The position numbers and the translations under genes are program-made. The notes under the pieces are model-generated. The model was not told where the DNA came from and made no database searches. It saw only the letters and a list, made by a program, of their open reading frames with translations. From Saururus chinensis (lineage: Eukaryota; Streptophyta; Magnoliopsida; Piperales; Saururaceae): 64,000 bases of DNA. Of the stretch, positions 34,201 through 44,735 are shown piece after piece; position 1 is the stretch's first letter, and each line of letters begins with the position of its first letter. The stretch spans positions 15,563,057-15,627,056 of the forward strand of contig CP141148.1 of assembly GCA_035235625.1 (NCBI GenBank), in the 5' to 3' direction.

Positions 34201-37200
34201 AATCCCGTGTGAGCAGGGAAGCTTCATCACCAGCTTGGAAAAATCTCCAAATTGGCCAAAGATCTCCCAAGCAAAATCGCTTCCGCCGGCTGGTGAAGGA
34301 AAAGATTTTCCAGAGCCGAAGATTGCGGCGGTTCTACGGGAGGAGATGCTGACGGACCAACTGGAGGCATAGCACCTTGGAAGGTGGTCGAGACGGTGGG
34401 ATGGGATGGCTGAGAGCATGGAGATGGTGGCCGTTTTCTGGACCTCTGATGGATGCGCAGCCCCAGAGGTGTCTCCGATGGAGGCACAGCCCACCCCGAC
34501 GATTGGGCGTCCCATCTTGCAGAGCGGATAGGTCCAGAGCGGGGAAGGGTTGCCTCCCCTATTCGCGCCGACGAAACAGGGGCTGTGCTCCGGCTGCACG
34601 AGCAGAGGCCGGAGGTGACGAAGGATGGACGCAAAGGCTAGGATGGAAATGATCAGGCGACTACAGAGGAGGCTGGAGTTCAAGCGGTGGGGCGGCTGCT
34701 GGAAAGGCCCAAACTTTGGAAGCTTGGTCACTGGTCCCCTATTTTCAACAGAGAAACAGGGTGCTGATCCGGCGGAGGAGAAGAAGGCAATCAGGTTGCT
34801 GGCGGCTGAGGCTTTGGCGGAGGGCGGAGCATAGAAGGAGGTGGCCATTTTCTGGGTCTCAAGTCTCTGACGGTTCAAAGAATTCGCAAGGGAGATGGTC
34901 ATGAAATCAGCACTGACGGACTCGGCCTTGCTCGCTGAGGACTAGGCGGCTCCCGTTTGGCGCAAGCGGAGCTTGTCCTAGAATGACTTCCAGACGTTCT
35001 TCTGGCTCTCTGCGATGACGACGGCGCAAGCATCTCCACCCCTCACTCTGCTGGACTCTTCGTCCCGAATGATGTCAAGGAAGGTCCTGCTCGGGGTGGT
35101 CGGCGGCATATGCACAGGAGCGGCATTCTCACGGCCAATGACAAAGCCAAGGGTGAGGCCGTGGCCACCGGGCTGGAGCCGAGGGTGATGAAGGCGACCC
35201 TTTTTTTGTCTTTTCTGTTGCCGGAATTGGTTCTCTCTGCAACGCAAGGCCACTCGCTTGAATTGATGCATCTCCTTCCTCCATGCAAACGATGGTGGAA
35301 TAGCCGCTTTTGGTGGAGGAGGTGGGGCAACCTGGGGCGGCACCTTGGCTATCTAGGATGCCGCCATGGACATTACCATCCTCATCAAATCCTCACTCTT
35401 CAACCTTCGTGAGCAAAGCAATAATCTCTGCCTGTGGATCCGGCGGCTCTGGCACGTGTGGTGGCCAAGGATTGGTGGCTCCGATACCAATGTTGTGGAC
35501 GGTTATCCACAACGGCGTGGTAGCCGGCGTAGGTGACGGAAGCGGCACAGGGAGGCCGGGAAAGGAGAGAGTGGATGGCATGGCCATCGGACAGAAAGGG
35601 GAGAGGCACAGAAGAAGGGGGAGAAGACAAGACAATAATTAATAATTTACTTCATTCATAATCAAATCAGGGCATAGCCCTTACACTTAAATAGACTGGC
35701 TAAGTAGGCTCACTAACAAGCACCTAAGGCCCATTAGCATAATTAAAGGAAAATACTAATTACCTAATTACTTAAATGCCCCTTTATTACATAATTACCT
35801 AATAATAGGCCCTTAGGACGTTCACAACAAAGATCAAAATTTTTCCTATTGAGAGTCATCATGTAGGAAATTGAACTTTAATATCACATGATCTTCTTTT
35901 AAACCAAGCAATCTAAACTCCTAAACGCAATCTAAACTTAGCGGCAATTTTGGATATTTGGCAAAAATCTCCACCCTCCTTTTCACTTTAATAATAGTAT
36001 AGATATAGATTCTTGCTTACCAAGCAAATAAATGAAAGGTAAGGATAAAATAAAAGGTTACAAATATTGCTTAATCAAATTTATACTTCTTGTTAAATTA
36101 AATGTCTAACAGCATTGTCTGTAACATTTTTGGCTTCTGCATCATATATACTTGGACTTAGAAGTCCTGTAGAAACAAGATAAAAGTGATACGTTTTGCT
36201 TGAAGTGACAAAGGATGAAAATCTAAAATAAATAAAAAAGTTATGATTTGAATAGTTGAAAACAAATCAATAAATAGTCAACAGAAGTTTAAATAATTCA
36301 AAGCTACAGTAGTCATTTAGCAATAAACCATGTTGATCAATCACAATGGAAATGTCTTAGTGACAAAATAAAATGAGTAACCAAATGCACAATATATGCA
36401 CCCTCCAAAATAAATTCACTACACAATATCTGCTAACTCAGAAGATGCAAATGTTTGAAAGAAAACACAAAAAAGAAAAGAAAATGAATAGGACATAGAT
36501 GTTATAGACCACTTTATAATTCATAAATCTGTATTTTTTTCACAATTGGTAGAATTCTCATCAAACTTTGAGTACATCTCGCTCAAACAAAAAGCCCTTT
36601 TAAAATTCTAATTACTACTTTATCAACGTATATTGCATTTCCACCTTTTACATACCTTCCTTTAGAATCTAAGAACAAATCTTCAATTTTAAGTAATTAT
36701 AGCAATAAGTTACTAACCTTTCCAGCTATAAATAAAAAGGTCGGAAAAAACAAAACATTTTCAGACTTTTCTTTTTAAACTGTAATATGATTTCATTTCT
36801 TACCAGCTATATGATTTCACTTCTCATAACCAGCTAGATGGCAGGTATTTATACCAACCAAACTAATCACCCTGAAATCTTCTCAATACTGTGCAACTTT
36901 AAAAAAATTATAATAAACATTTCTTTGATAAAACTTTTAACAAGGATAAGACTTTTCAGCACCCAAATTTAACTAAGTATCACCCCTTACTCGGTGCATC
37001 CCAAAAAATTTTAAAATGTTCAGTGTAACCCGCCTTCATAAGTCCTTTTTTCCTCACTCTCCACAACACCTCTCATGCCCTACTCCTTGTGACTTCATGC
37101 TCTCCCTCCCCCACCTGCCTCAACCTCCTTGCAATAATCTTGGCCGCAACCCCCCTCGGATGTTGTGGTCTTGTCTCCTCTGACGTCCTCACTGTCAACC

Positions 37201-40200
37201 CCTCTTGCAGGGAGCAACTACAACATATTTCTAGTAGTGATGCTGACGGGGAATAACTATTGTCTGCTACAAAGGAATATGAAAATGGAATTCCACTATG
37301 CACATTCCTTTTAAACAGACGGTGGTTAACCACCATTTGAATCACAGTGCTACAAGGACATGGTGATGTGGGGATGCCCACAGTCAGATTCCTTTGAAAC
37401 TGACCATGGTAATCCACCAATGTTCTCTCAGTGCCGTAGGTTTTTCAGGATGGGTATCCACCATATGGAACTCATGGAGAGTGGATATCTACCAGCCATT
37501 GCACAGTTCCAAGTGACAGGTTGTTTTCAATTTATGTTGATTCAACAAAGATGAGGAGCATCTCTTTCCAAGTTCTCTAAATAGGATGATTCCAATAAAT
37601 CCATTGTCTTTAGAAGAGGAGGAAAAGGAATGGGTGTGCTAGAAGAGGAAGGTTCGTGGCGGAGGAGGGGCGGGGCATGGTGTATGAGGGTGCATGGTGG
37701 AGAAAGAGGTGTGGAACAGAAAAGGAGGAAATGGCGCAAATAGTGGAGGAGGAAGGCAGAAGGAGGGGCATGGTGGGGGAGGAGGAAGAAGGGTCATGGT
37801 GGAGGAGAGAGGAAGGTGTCAATGAGAATGCACGCAGGTGCTACTGAATATGCAAATTGGAAAAAATGAAAGCTGAAATTTTACAAGGAAAAGGAGTGGG
37901 AGGGGGTGTTACCAAGTAAAACATTTAACACAGGATGTGTTCTTTGCCACCCCCCTTTTTGGGCAGCCCCGCCCTTACCACAGATGGTGGATATCCACCA
38001 TCTGTGTATATGGAGGCGGGCTGCCCAAATGCGTGGGGTGTGGCACAATATGCATCCTTTAACAAATCACAGATTAAAGTACAACCAAACAGGAATTCAA
38101 TCGATGATATGCAGAGTTTTTAACTAATATTTACTTTCACAATACTGAAAAGAACTTTTGTTAGATATTGAAATAAACCTAGAGCATGTTCAACCAATGT
38201 CAAAAAACATATCCCAAATAAGTGTATAATAGACAGACTGACAGACAGATAGACAGCCAGATAGATAGATACATAGATTTCACAAAGAATAACCTGATAG
38301 GAGCTCCAGGTGTGTACAGGGGATTCTTAACAACATACTCCACAAAAATGTTGTAAATGTGCCTCAAGGATTCCCGAAGGTCTCCAATTTTAGGATGTGT
38401 AACCAAGATAATCTGCTTTAAAGCAAGAGGAATATGCTTAATATACAGAACACAAATATATGGAAACATAAAATTAACCAATTAATAGGAACATAAAAAA
38501 CTCTTGACATCTACAGAAGCAGAAACATCCAAGTAACAAAAAGGCCTTAGGCTATGAGAAATATTCTTTATTCAATCCATGTAATTTGAAGGCCTTACAT
38601 AGTAAAGCTTAAACATAAATCTAATGACTAAAATGCCCAATAATAAGTAAAGACAATATTAACCTAATGATTATAATTAAAAGACTTAAATAACCCTAAG
38701 TTGTTCTTTACTCTGCATCACTTGGATACTTGTTAATGATGTACATCCATTAGAAAATCTCAATAGACATCAACAACAATCATTAAGAACCAACGAAAAA
38801 TAAGACGTTATTTTCTTTTATTATGTTATCATTCCAAAATGAACCTCTTAATCTACGATTAAACTGGGTCATCTTATTGGACCCAAAGCTCAAAGAACAA
38901 ACTCCTTATAACTGAGAAGCCCCATCACATATTAAAAAGAAACTTCAAAAATTAGTCACGTCTTTCAGTTATTCTTCATGTTCTTAATTTCTCTGAGAGT
39001 CTTTGTTATTTTATATTCTGTATTCAATACAATTACCCATAAAAAAATTGAAAATAATCTAACGTGTAACTACCAGCCAACTTGTCCAGTTTCATATCAG
39101 ATAAGATATTTAGTGCGTGATGCTATCACTAAAACTATTTTTCAGGAACAAGTAAATCAAGTTAAATAGATCCTGTCCACTTGGATAATATAATCTGTAC
39201 CATAAAGATTAATCAATCTTTGCCAAATGTCATCTCACAAAACCAAACCCCAAACAGCTGGGACAAAATGCCTATTATATCACAAAAAAAACTGTTTTAC
39301 AAGAGGGTTCACATTAACTCGGAGTCATACACTCAAATCTATCTCGTACCTTTATTCCTGAAGGGCTTTCCATGAAACTCAGCTTGTACGTGTTGGTGCG
39401 AAAGCTATGAAAAGAACAGCCTTGGCCTGGCAGTTGGGGTACACCAAGGTTACCTTTGTCACCACTGTTTGATAGAAAAAATTGGGAAGAAAACAAATGT
39501 TACTCAAACAAGCTCTGATGCACATTAATCAAATGCAGTACTTGCATACAAAGAAATGTGTTGACTATGATATAACATTAAAATCTTTGTCAACACAACG
39601 TTAAAATCTTCTTCTCTTAAATCTTATAGTAATTCAATAATATTGAAACACCAACAATGGACATCATCATTTATTATTTGTTAAGAGGATCCTTACAAAA
39701 ATTAAACCTAAACAGTTGTGAAGGCTAGTGATCTGCTCGGCTGAAATAGCGTGAGCCTTGCTTCAGCTTAAGCAAGCCACTAGAGCGGGAGCATTAAAGC
39801 ATTTATACGCAGAGTGATACCCAGATCCTCAATGATGCAATAGCACTATATGCCATCTCCTGTTTGGTTTGCTTGAAAAGTGCCTTGTTTGAGCTAAAAC
39901 AATTAAGCGCTCATGTTTATCAGGTTCCTTCCATCAATGAGATTTACTAGTGTGGCTGGCCCAAATTAAAGATTAACGAAAGCCACTAACTTCATAAAAT
40001 TCACAAAAAAATTAATTCTTCGATATCATCAAATGAGTTCCAAGAAGAAATACGTACACTGATCAACTTAAAGAAAAGCATGTCATCATTAACCATACAG
40101 TTATTGTTTGATACCGAGTTGTAGCTATCAGCATTGTTTTAGTCAGAGTTAGTTTCTACTTTCAGACTGGTTTTTACCTTCAAACTATGTTTTCAATTTT

Positions 40201-40479
40201 TCAGAGTATTTACAATATGAAAGGCAGGGTTCATACAATGGAAATAACAAAATACCTGGTGGGATCCATCTTGGCCGTGAGAGATTTGAGAGAGAATAGG
40301 AGACCAAACATGAGCTTGTGATCCTGCTGAGCATTAAGGGTTTTGAGGGGACGATTCCACTCCCGGTAGAGAAGGCAGACGCCATTTCTGTTGAATATAT
40401 ATATCATGTTTGCCTTGCTACCACCAGTGGAGGGTACTGGCGGAGATGGACTAATTTCTGCCCCTCCAAAAAACTGCAT
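31164..40479 (-). CDS. TRAPPC1 (BET5): TRAPP complex subunit 1 (BET5 homologue), 4 coding exons
   Basis: A small longin-fold core subunit of the TRAPP complexes, which tether vesicles and activate Rab/Ypt1-type GTPases at ER-Golgi and Golgi membranes. Joining 40479-40256, 39464-39350, 38412-38294 and 31215-31164 gives 510 bases, 169 codons plus TAG, the usual plant length. Recognisable blocks are MQFFGGAEISPSPP at the N-terminus, FNRNGVCLLYREWNRPLKTL, DHKLMFGLLFSLKSLTAKMD, GQGCSFHSFRTNTYKLSFME, ILVTHPKIGDLRESLRHIY and the end SELFNTSLDQYVRTLI. All junctions have GT/AG and keep the frame. Start chosen at the family ATG. An acceptor GCAG before 40517 points to a 5' UTR intron; the first exon is not located. 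Intron 3 is about 7.1 kb because of transposon insertions. It appears functional. Confidence 0.93.
31216..32310 (-). other. TRAPPC1 intron 3, 3' part
   Basis: Intronic sequence without supported features. A C-poor, T-rich stretch leads to the acceptor. No open frame of note. Confidence 0.6.
32678..33024 (-). repeat. 3' LTR of element D1
   Basis: 347 bases, TG...CA with 7-bp inverted ends TGTTGTG/CACAACA. A TATA-like CTATTTAA lies on the minus strand near 32876. Preceded on the minus strand by the PPT at 33039-33025. Confidence 0.92.
33025..33039 (-). other. Polypurine tract of element D1
   Basis: The minus strand reads GGAAGCGGGGTGGAA right before the 3' LTR. Largely purine, in the expected place. 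Confidence 0.75.
33395..33515. repeat. 30-bp minisatellite in element D1
   Basis: Three to four diverged units of the type GTCGGCCCACAGAGGGCATC followed by AGACAGCAGCAAA. They lie directly downstream (minus strand) of the captured TPR segment, inside the same open frame (CGLTLLLSDAL / CGPTLLLSVAL repeats). Confidence 0.75.
33640..33790 (-). pseudogene. Captured SECRET AGENT (O-GlcNAc transferase) TPR fragment
   Basis: The minus strand encodes ALRIQPTFVIAWSDLVGFFL then EAGDLNRALAYYKEAV, which I recognise as one TPR unit of the plant nuclear-cytosolic O-GlcNAc transferase SECRET AGENT (family form ALRIQPTFAIAWSNLAGLFM then E(A/S)GDLNRALQYYKEAV). Weaker similarity extends upstream to about 33790. 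The match ends after YYKEAV. The frame stays open through FHHPTIAYLLRS and the minisatellite to 33361, giving 133 codons from a Met at 33762. A one-TPR piece has no transferase domain, so no enzyme function is expected. Confidence 0.75.
34132..35343 (-). pseudogene. Gag-like and family-specific internal region of element D1
   Basis: The minus strand from the PBS onward encodes an acidic start, PEPPDPQAEIIALLTKVEE, then stop-interrupted frames. Two frames are open for 121 and 256 codons (35343-34978 and 34902-34132), but they overlap other frames equally open in this GC-rich stretch. Blocks such as NRGPVTKLPKFGPF and SFPSPAGGSDFAWEIFGQFG recur in the related copy (NRGPAAKSSKLVPF, FFPSPADGEDFLWEIFGQSG near 49620-49690), so the region is a family feature. 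Whether it was ever translated is unclear; no zinc knuckle or known gag fold is visible. Confidence 0.5.
35477..35490 (-). other. Primer binding site of element D1
   Basis: The minus strand reads TTGGTATCGGAGCC immediately after the 5' LTR, complementary to the 3' end of initiator tRNA-Met. It sets the orientation. Confidence 0.9.
35491..35829 (-). repeat. 5' LTR of element D1
   Basis: 339 bases, differing from 32678-33024 at about 20 positions plus one 8-base gap (CTAATTAACCTAATTACC versus CTAATTACTTA). This amount of divergence puts the insertion well after that of element A. Confidence 0.92.
37321..37334. repeat. Short palindrome GGTGGTTAACCACC
   Basis: Perfect 14-base palindrome about 650 bases from the larger one at 37979, sharing its GGTGG...CCACC arms but with a different centre (TTAA rather than ATAT). 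CCACCATATGG, ATCCACCAATG and similar half-sites lie between the two. Confidence 0.7.
37947..38050. repeat. Long hairpin with 28-bp perfect palindrome
   Basis: The core 37979-38006 is a perfect palindrome: CACAGATGGTGGAT and its reverse complement. Arms continue with GGGCAGCCCCGCC on the left and GGCGGGCTGCCC on the right, then imperfectly with GCCACCCCCC and GGGGTGTGGC. The total fold is about 100 nt. Inside an intron it would be transcribed; it could be the remains of a foldback or MITE-type element. Confidence 0.8.
38231..38277. repeat. GACA/GATA microsatellite
   Basis: Imperfect tetranucleotide run (AGACAGACTGACAGACAGAT, AGACAGCC, AGATAGATAGATACATAGAT) in intron 3, 17 bases from exon 3. 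Confidence 0.9.
38294..38412 (-). CDS. TRAPPC1 (BET5): TRAPPC1 coding exon 3
   Basis: 119 bases, acceptor AAGCAG|ATT and donor ATCAG|GTTATT. Encodes IILVTHPKIGDLRESLRHIY to VVKNPLYTPGAPI plus two bases that pair with exon 4 to give Arg. Confidence 0.93.
38413..40255 (-). other. TRAPPC1 introns 1 and 2
   Basis: Intron 2 (38413-39349, 937 bases) and intron 1 (39465-40255, 791 bases), separated by exon 2. Both have GT/AG ends and AT-rich interiors with no supported transposon or gene. Confidence 0.8.
39350..39464 (-). CDS. TRAPPC1 (BET5): TRAPPC1 coding exon 2
   Basis: 115 bases, acceptor AAACAG|TGG and donor AAAG|GTACGA. Encodes SGDKGNLGVPQLPGQGCSFH to ESPSGIK. The junction with exon 1 (AG|T) gives Ser, restoring DPTSGDKG. 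Confidence 0.93.
40256..40479 (-). CDS. TRAPPC1 (BET5): TRAPPC1 coding exon 1
   Basis: Encodes MQFFGGAEISPSPPVPSTGG to KMDPT plus two bases of the next codon (224 bases). Donor ACCAG|GTATTT. The ATG at 40479 is the family start; a TTG nine bases further upstream in frame is not needed. Confidence 0.93.
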
Positions 40480-40517
40480 CTTGTTCAATATAAAGCTCCC
40501 ACCAGTTCAACAGAAGA
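40480..40517 (-). other. TRAPPC1 5' UTR and splice acceptor
   Basis: On the minus strand TTTGCAG ends at 40518 and 38 bases lead to the ATG. This good acceptor suggests that the leader is spliced and that a non-coding first exon lies further right, possibly in the GC-rich block near 45.0-45.5 kb. Confidence 0.5.
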
Positions 40518-41764
40518 CTGCAAATACATTGAAATTAATCATTTATGCCTGATAAACTGAAAATCATACATAAATTCTACACAAACTGTATCCACAAGAC
40601 TCCAGTTTCAGAACCCATTTAGCTGGGGGGTAAGAGTGAATGGGGTGGCATCTAACAAACCATCACAGTAATACAACGAACATAAACATGTTTTTTTGGG
40701 TAAAAGAAAATAAATATATCATATAAAAGCAGGATGCACAATCACATAACCAACATACAAACATAACTAGCAAATAACCCCTCTCTAAAATTTACACCTC
40801 CTACACTGTGGCCCACATAAACATTTACGTAGAATCAATATGCTTACATCTCATCAGATGCCATACCTCAACAAACAACCCCATGTGATCGCCGAGAAAG
40901 AACCCGCCCACTCCTCACCATGTTGCAGCAGCACATGTTTCAACTACAACTATCCAATCATCCCACCACACGATCATTCCAGCTCTAATTTACTAAGAAA
41001 TCCAAGTCAACTGATCAAATAGGTCGCAGAAGCCACAATCACGTCCCAATCACCATCAAGCAAAGTGCAACAAAGCAAAAAAAAAAACAAGTTAAAGAAT
41101 TCCTGAAGGCCAAATCAAGTCAAAATTCAAAACACATGCTTCAATGATCTTCAAAAACAATTGTAGAAAAGCCAAAGAAAGGAGGAACAACAAGACTGAC
41201 AAGGAAAATCAAAGGTGGAGGATTTGCCAAGGTGAGTGGGAAGAAGAGGGCTATTGGTCACAAGCAATCGAGGTCACAACTTCTCCACTTGTCCTCGGAT
41301 AGGGGTGGGGCTAATGATGGAAATGGTGTATATGTTACAAATGTCGAGCATAGGATGTGGGTCCCACAGGGTGACCCACACTTGACTCAAATGAAGTATG
41401 CTTCTCTTAGTCAACGTTTGCAATATCAGTCTCGGTCTAAATCACGATCGGACAAAATAAGAGATCGAGAAAATGATCTCGATGATGAGAAAATTTTAAT
41501 CTTATACACAAAATTGATGTGTATGCAATATTTATACTTATAAAAACTAATACTACCATAAAAAATCAACAAATATGCTAAACTTCTTTCAAATATGTTA
41601 TATTAAAAGGGGATACAAAATAGTTTACAGATGAATAATAATACAACCCAAACATCAACAATATCACATTTATTAAGTTACATTACACTATCGGAAAAGC
41701 TGCTTCGGTGAGCTGCAGCTCCCTGACCGTCAAATCATAGCCTGGCCATGATCTGATGACCAAG
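40518..41764. other. Upstream region of TRAPPC1
   Basis: No gene supported. A + strand frame at 41232-41543 (103 codons, MSGKKRAIGHKQSRS start, basic with SRSKSRSDK) is more Lys/Arg-rich than chance frames nearby, but has no known domain, no homologue I recognise and no splice context. It may be an old transposon or gene remnant. Confidence 0.4.
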
Positions 41765-41995
41765 GATAAAGGTGGAAAAGGGCCAGGCTGTGCCGGGCCC
41801 AAGATTTATGGCCCGGAACCTAAATCAACCCGGCCCTGATCAAGGCCCGCAGGTCCTGCTGATCGATCAGCCCTGCCCGTGAGCCTTATGGGCATGGTCC
41901 ATAAGCATGCCTATAAGACCTTATGGGCCAATTTAAAAAAAAATAATATAAAATATTTGCCAGCCCAAGGGCCGGGCCAGCCAGGCCATCATGTG
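41765..41995. mobile_element. GGCC-rich hAT-type MITE remnant
   Basis: Starts AAAGGTGGAAAAGGGCCAGG and is full of GGCCCGG/CCGGGCC blocks, ending near GGGCCGGGCCAGCCAGGCC. Plant hAT MITEs with ends of the type AAGGTGNNAAACGGGCCGGGC have this composition. The target duplication is not visible, so the assignment is tentative. Confidence 0.35.
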
Positions 41996-43950
41996 AACCT
42001 CCAAAGGGCTCGGACCTTTGCAACCTCTTGCCAATGAGCTGCAGTTCTGGCTGGATATCCTTTACACTAATAGGCCAAGATTTATCGAGAAAATTTGTAG
42101 ATGAATATAATAATATAAATAGTTCAGGACAATTTGCAAGTGAAAAATTGTTCATAGGGAATAACATTTCAAAAGAGAGGTAATGTGTACTATGAAGAAT
42201 ATATTCTTGAGGAATATATTCTCAAAGCAATATATTCATGTGAAAAGCTTGGTGTAAGCACAAATATTCTAACAATCTATTTTTTATTAAATAGAAACGA
42301 GAGAGTGCAATATTTATCAAGGTCTCTCCGAGACCCAGAAATTCAACACATTCGCAGACAATGACCTTTTGTCGAGATCTTGCCGAGATCTCACCTACAT
42401 ACGGAAATTGTCTCAACCCGAGACTACTTCCATGCGATATTTCTCATAGCCTCATCAAGAAGAGATTGACAACCATGCTCCTCTTTTCAATATTCTAAAA
42501 TTAAAACTCATTGTACTTACATGGCATTGAGGTGGGAACAATGGCAGACAACATTTTTAGTAAGTGGGGTCAAAAATAACTAAGCTTGAAGAACCTTTTC
42601 TCCGCCATAGATTATCTAGGATTTACAGCTAAAGATGCAATGGAGTAGAACATCTAGGATAATTGTAAAAATGTAAGTGATTGTGAGCACTAATAAGTAG
42701 TTGATGTGCGTTCAACGCTTGCCTGTTATGTAACCCATCTTTGACTGAACAATAAATAGATATTTTGTCTACTTCATCTGCAACTAAACCCCTGTATCTG
42801 AATGCTAAAAATTTCAAAGTTGATCTGAATTCCAATTAACATCCAGACTTAGAAACCTTAAATTAAAGGACATATCACCTCATACTGACATCATAGAAAA
42901 GATAGCATACAAACAATGCTCTCACAAATTCAAAATGAAATTCGCACAGTACAAATGCCACAAATGGCATGTAGAAGCAAGTGAGCATCTTAACATAAAA
43001 AAAGACAGAACAACCCAAGACAAGGATCACAGACAACCATATATTATTTGCATTTTTGAACACAAGAGGAAGCTTAAAATTATGCTTAGTAAGTGATTTA
43101 TTTACTAATCTCAAAACCACGCTCAAAATATCCAGAACAACCATTTTAAGAAGAGTTGAGAACTAAACAACCAACTTAATAGATAACAATAGTCATAACA
43201 AATACAACTCCAAAAAACTAGAGAACAAATCAAGTCTTTTTGTCTCTGTTAAGACCTAATTATGCATCCCACCACTGGCCACCAGCAAGCTACTTTTTGA
43301 ACTTCATTAAAGGACTGGCTCACAAATTTTCTGCCTCAACAATTTATAATGTACCATGCCCCGATTTCGTCAACAGAGCATTAGTCATTCTGTATTTTAG
43401 ATTCGTGCATTTCAGACGTTCAATTTCAAAAGGCACACTAAAAACCTGCATTTCAAAACCCTAGGTTTTCATAATGCATGATAGAATACACGACAAAATT
43501 CAATTTTCATCTGAATACACCCATCATCATATGGATTGCATCACTCCACATTTAGCCAGCCATTTCATCTCGCTAGCTATTTCAATCCAAAGGCAGCTTT
43601 CCTAAAAAAAGGAAGCTACTTATAATGAGAGCAATCAAGGTAACAAATCAACAACTTATTAAAATAGAATGATTCAACTTTTGTGTAGTTTAATGATCAC
43701 AAAGTTCATTTACAATAGCAGATGACTCTGCAAGCATGCATAGTCAATGAATAAAGTTTAAAACGACATATGCATTAAAAAGACCAAAACTTCAAGGTCC
43801 AAAAAACCTCCCCAATGAGATCAGACATTTTTCAGCATTCAATGGCTCAAACAATAAGAAATAAATCTGGCACCAATAAACCACAGTTACAATATGCCAA
43901 ATCAAATGCATCACAAAGCAGCTAAACATCATCACAGAAGAAATATATTC
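41996..43950. other. Region without supported gene
   Basis: AT-rich. Short open frames on both strands (for example 42629-42835, 43240-43464) show no domain. If the TRAPPC1 leader starts near 45 kb this would be its 5' UTR intron. Confidence 0.45.
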
Positions 43951-43957
43951 ACGAGAG

Positions 43958-44735
43958 ATAAATAGAAGAAATAAAGTCAAGGTGTACCACAGTTCTTCCC
44001 ATTTTAAACAAACAAAAGAAATAAAGTCAGGGTGCAATCATAGTTCTTCCCATTTTAAACAAACCGAAGAAATAAAATCAAATAGAAGAAATAAAGACAG
44101 AAATGAAGTCAGGGTGCGGATGCACCATAGTAGAATAAAGTCATAAATAAAGTGAATGTGCACCACGGAAGAAATATATTGTCAGGGTGCAACACGGAAG
44201 AAATAAAGTCAGAAGAAATATAAAGTCACGGTGCATCACAGTTCTTCCCATTTTAAACAATCAGAAGAAATAAAGTCAGCGTGCACCACAGAGGAAATAA
44301 ATATAAAATCAGGTGCATCACAGTTCTTCCCATTTTAAGCAAACTGAAGAAATAAAGTCAAATAGAAGAAATAAATTCAGAAATGAAGTCAGGGTGCACC
44401 ACGGACGAAATAAAGTCAGGGCACAGCTCTTCCCATTTTAAACAAACTAAAGAAATAAAATCAAACAGAACAAATAAAGTCAGAAATGAACTCAGGGTGC
44501 GCACCACAGAAGAAATGAAGTCATAGTTCTTCCCATTTTACACAAATAAAAGAAATAAAATCAAACAGAAGAAATAAAGTTAGAAATATAGTCAGGGTGC
44601 AAGTCAGCGTCACCACAGTTCTTCCCATTTTAAACAAACAGAAGAAATAAAATCAGAAATAAAAATTTTATAAGAAATCCATAAGAAACATAACAAGGCA
44701 CACCACAGTGCTTCCCATGTTTCCAGCCAGAACAA
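43958..44735. repeat. Irregular minisatellite
   Basis: Eight copies of GTTCTTCCCATTTTAAACAA (near 43991, 44042, 44242, 44322, 44426, 44526, 44618, and diverged at 44709), interspersed with many GAAGAAATAAAGTCAGGGTG units. Spacing between the first motif varies from about 50 to 200 bases because the second motif is present in different numbers. Confidence 0.85.

Larger units (their letters stand above)
32678..35829 (-). mobile_element. Complete non-autonomous LTR element with host-gene cargo (element D1)
   Basis: LTRs at 32678-33024 and 35491-35829 (TGTTGTG...CACAACA, about 94% alike by eye) flanked by a perfect AAGAT duplication (32673-32677 and 35830-35834). On the minus strand an initiator-tRNA-Met PBS follows the right LTR and a purine tract precedes the left LTR. 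The 2.47 kb interior encodes no protease, RT or integrase; it has a short gag-like start, a GC-rich region shared with 48450-51078, a TPR fragment from a host gene and a 30-bp minisatellite. It must have used the enzymes of another element. It sits in TRAPPC1 intron 3 in the same orientation as the gene. Confidence 0.9.
32311..36010 (-). mobile_element. Candidate non-autonomous Helitron, interrupted by an LTR element
   Basis: The minus strand starts near 36010 with TCTATATCTATACTATTATT AAAG, a typical plant Helitron 5' end preceded by A. At the other end it has AGAGAAG-CTCTTT-CTTCTCT (7-bp stem, 32343-32324), nine bases, then CTAG at 32314-32311 and T. Without the inserted LTR element and its duplicated AAGAT the body is only about 0.54 kb. 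The 5' end is convincing; the 3' end fits the pattern, but its stem is not GC-rich. Confidence 0.4.
36011..38293 (-). other. TRAPPC1 intron 3, 5' part
   Basis: Intron sequence with no supported gene. It holds GGTGG/CCACC palindromes (37321-37334 and 37979-38006), a purine-rich stretch at 37615-37820 whose open frames are compositional, and a GACA/GATA microsatellite near 38231. Confidence 0.55.

Noticed and set aside
33680..34270. 196-codon minus-strand frame in element D1
   Set aside because: It overlaps the captured TPR segment in another phase and does not match the related region of D2 in the same frame.
37979..38006. Palindrome as a transcription terminator
   Set aside because: Hairpin terminators of the bacterial type do not apply to a plant Pol II intron, and no T-run follows.
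41232..41543. SR-rich 103-codon frame as a splicing-factor fragment
   Set aside because: Only a short SRSKSRSDK stretch suggests it; no RRM or known flank, so no function is claimed.
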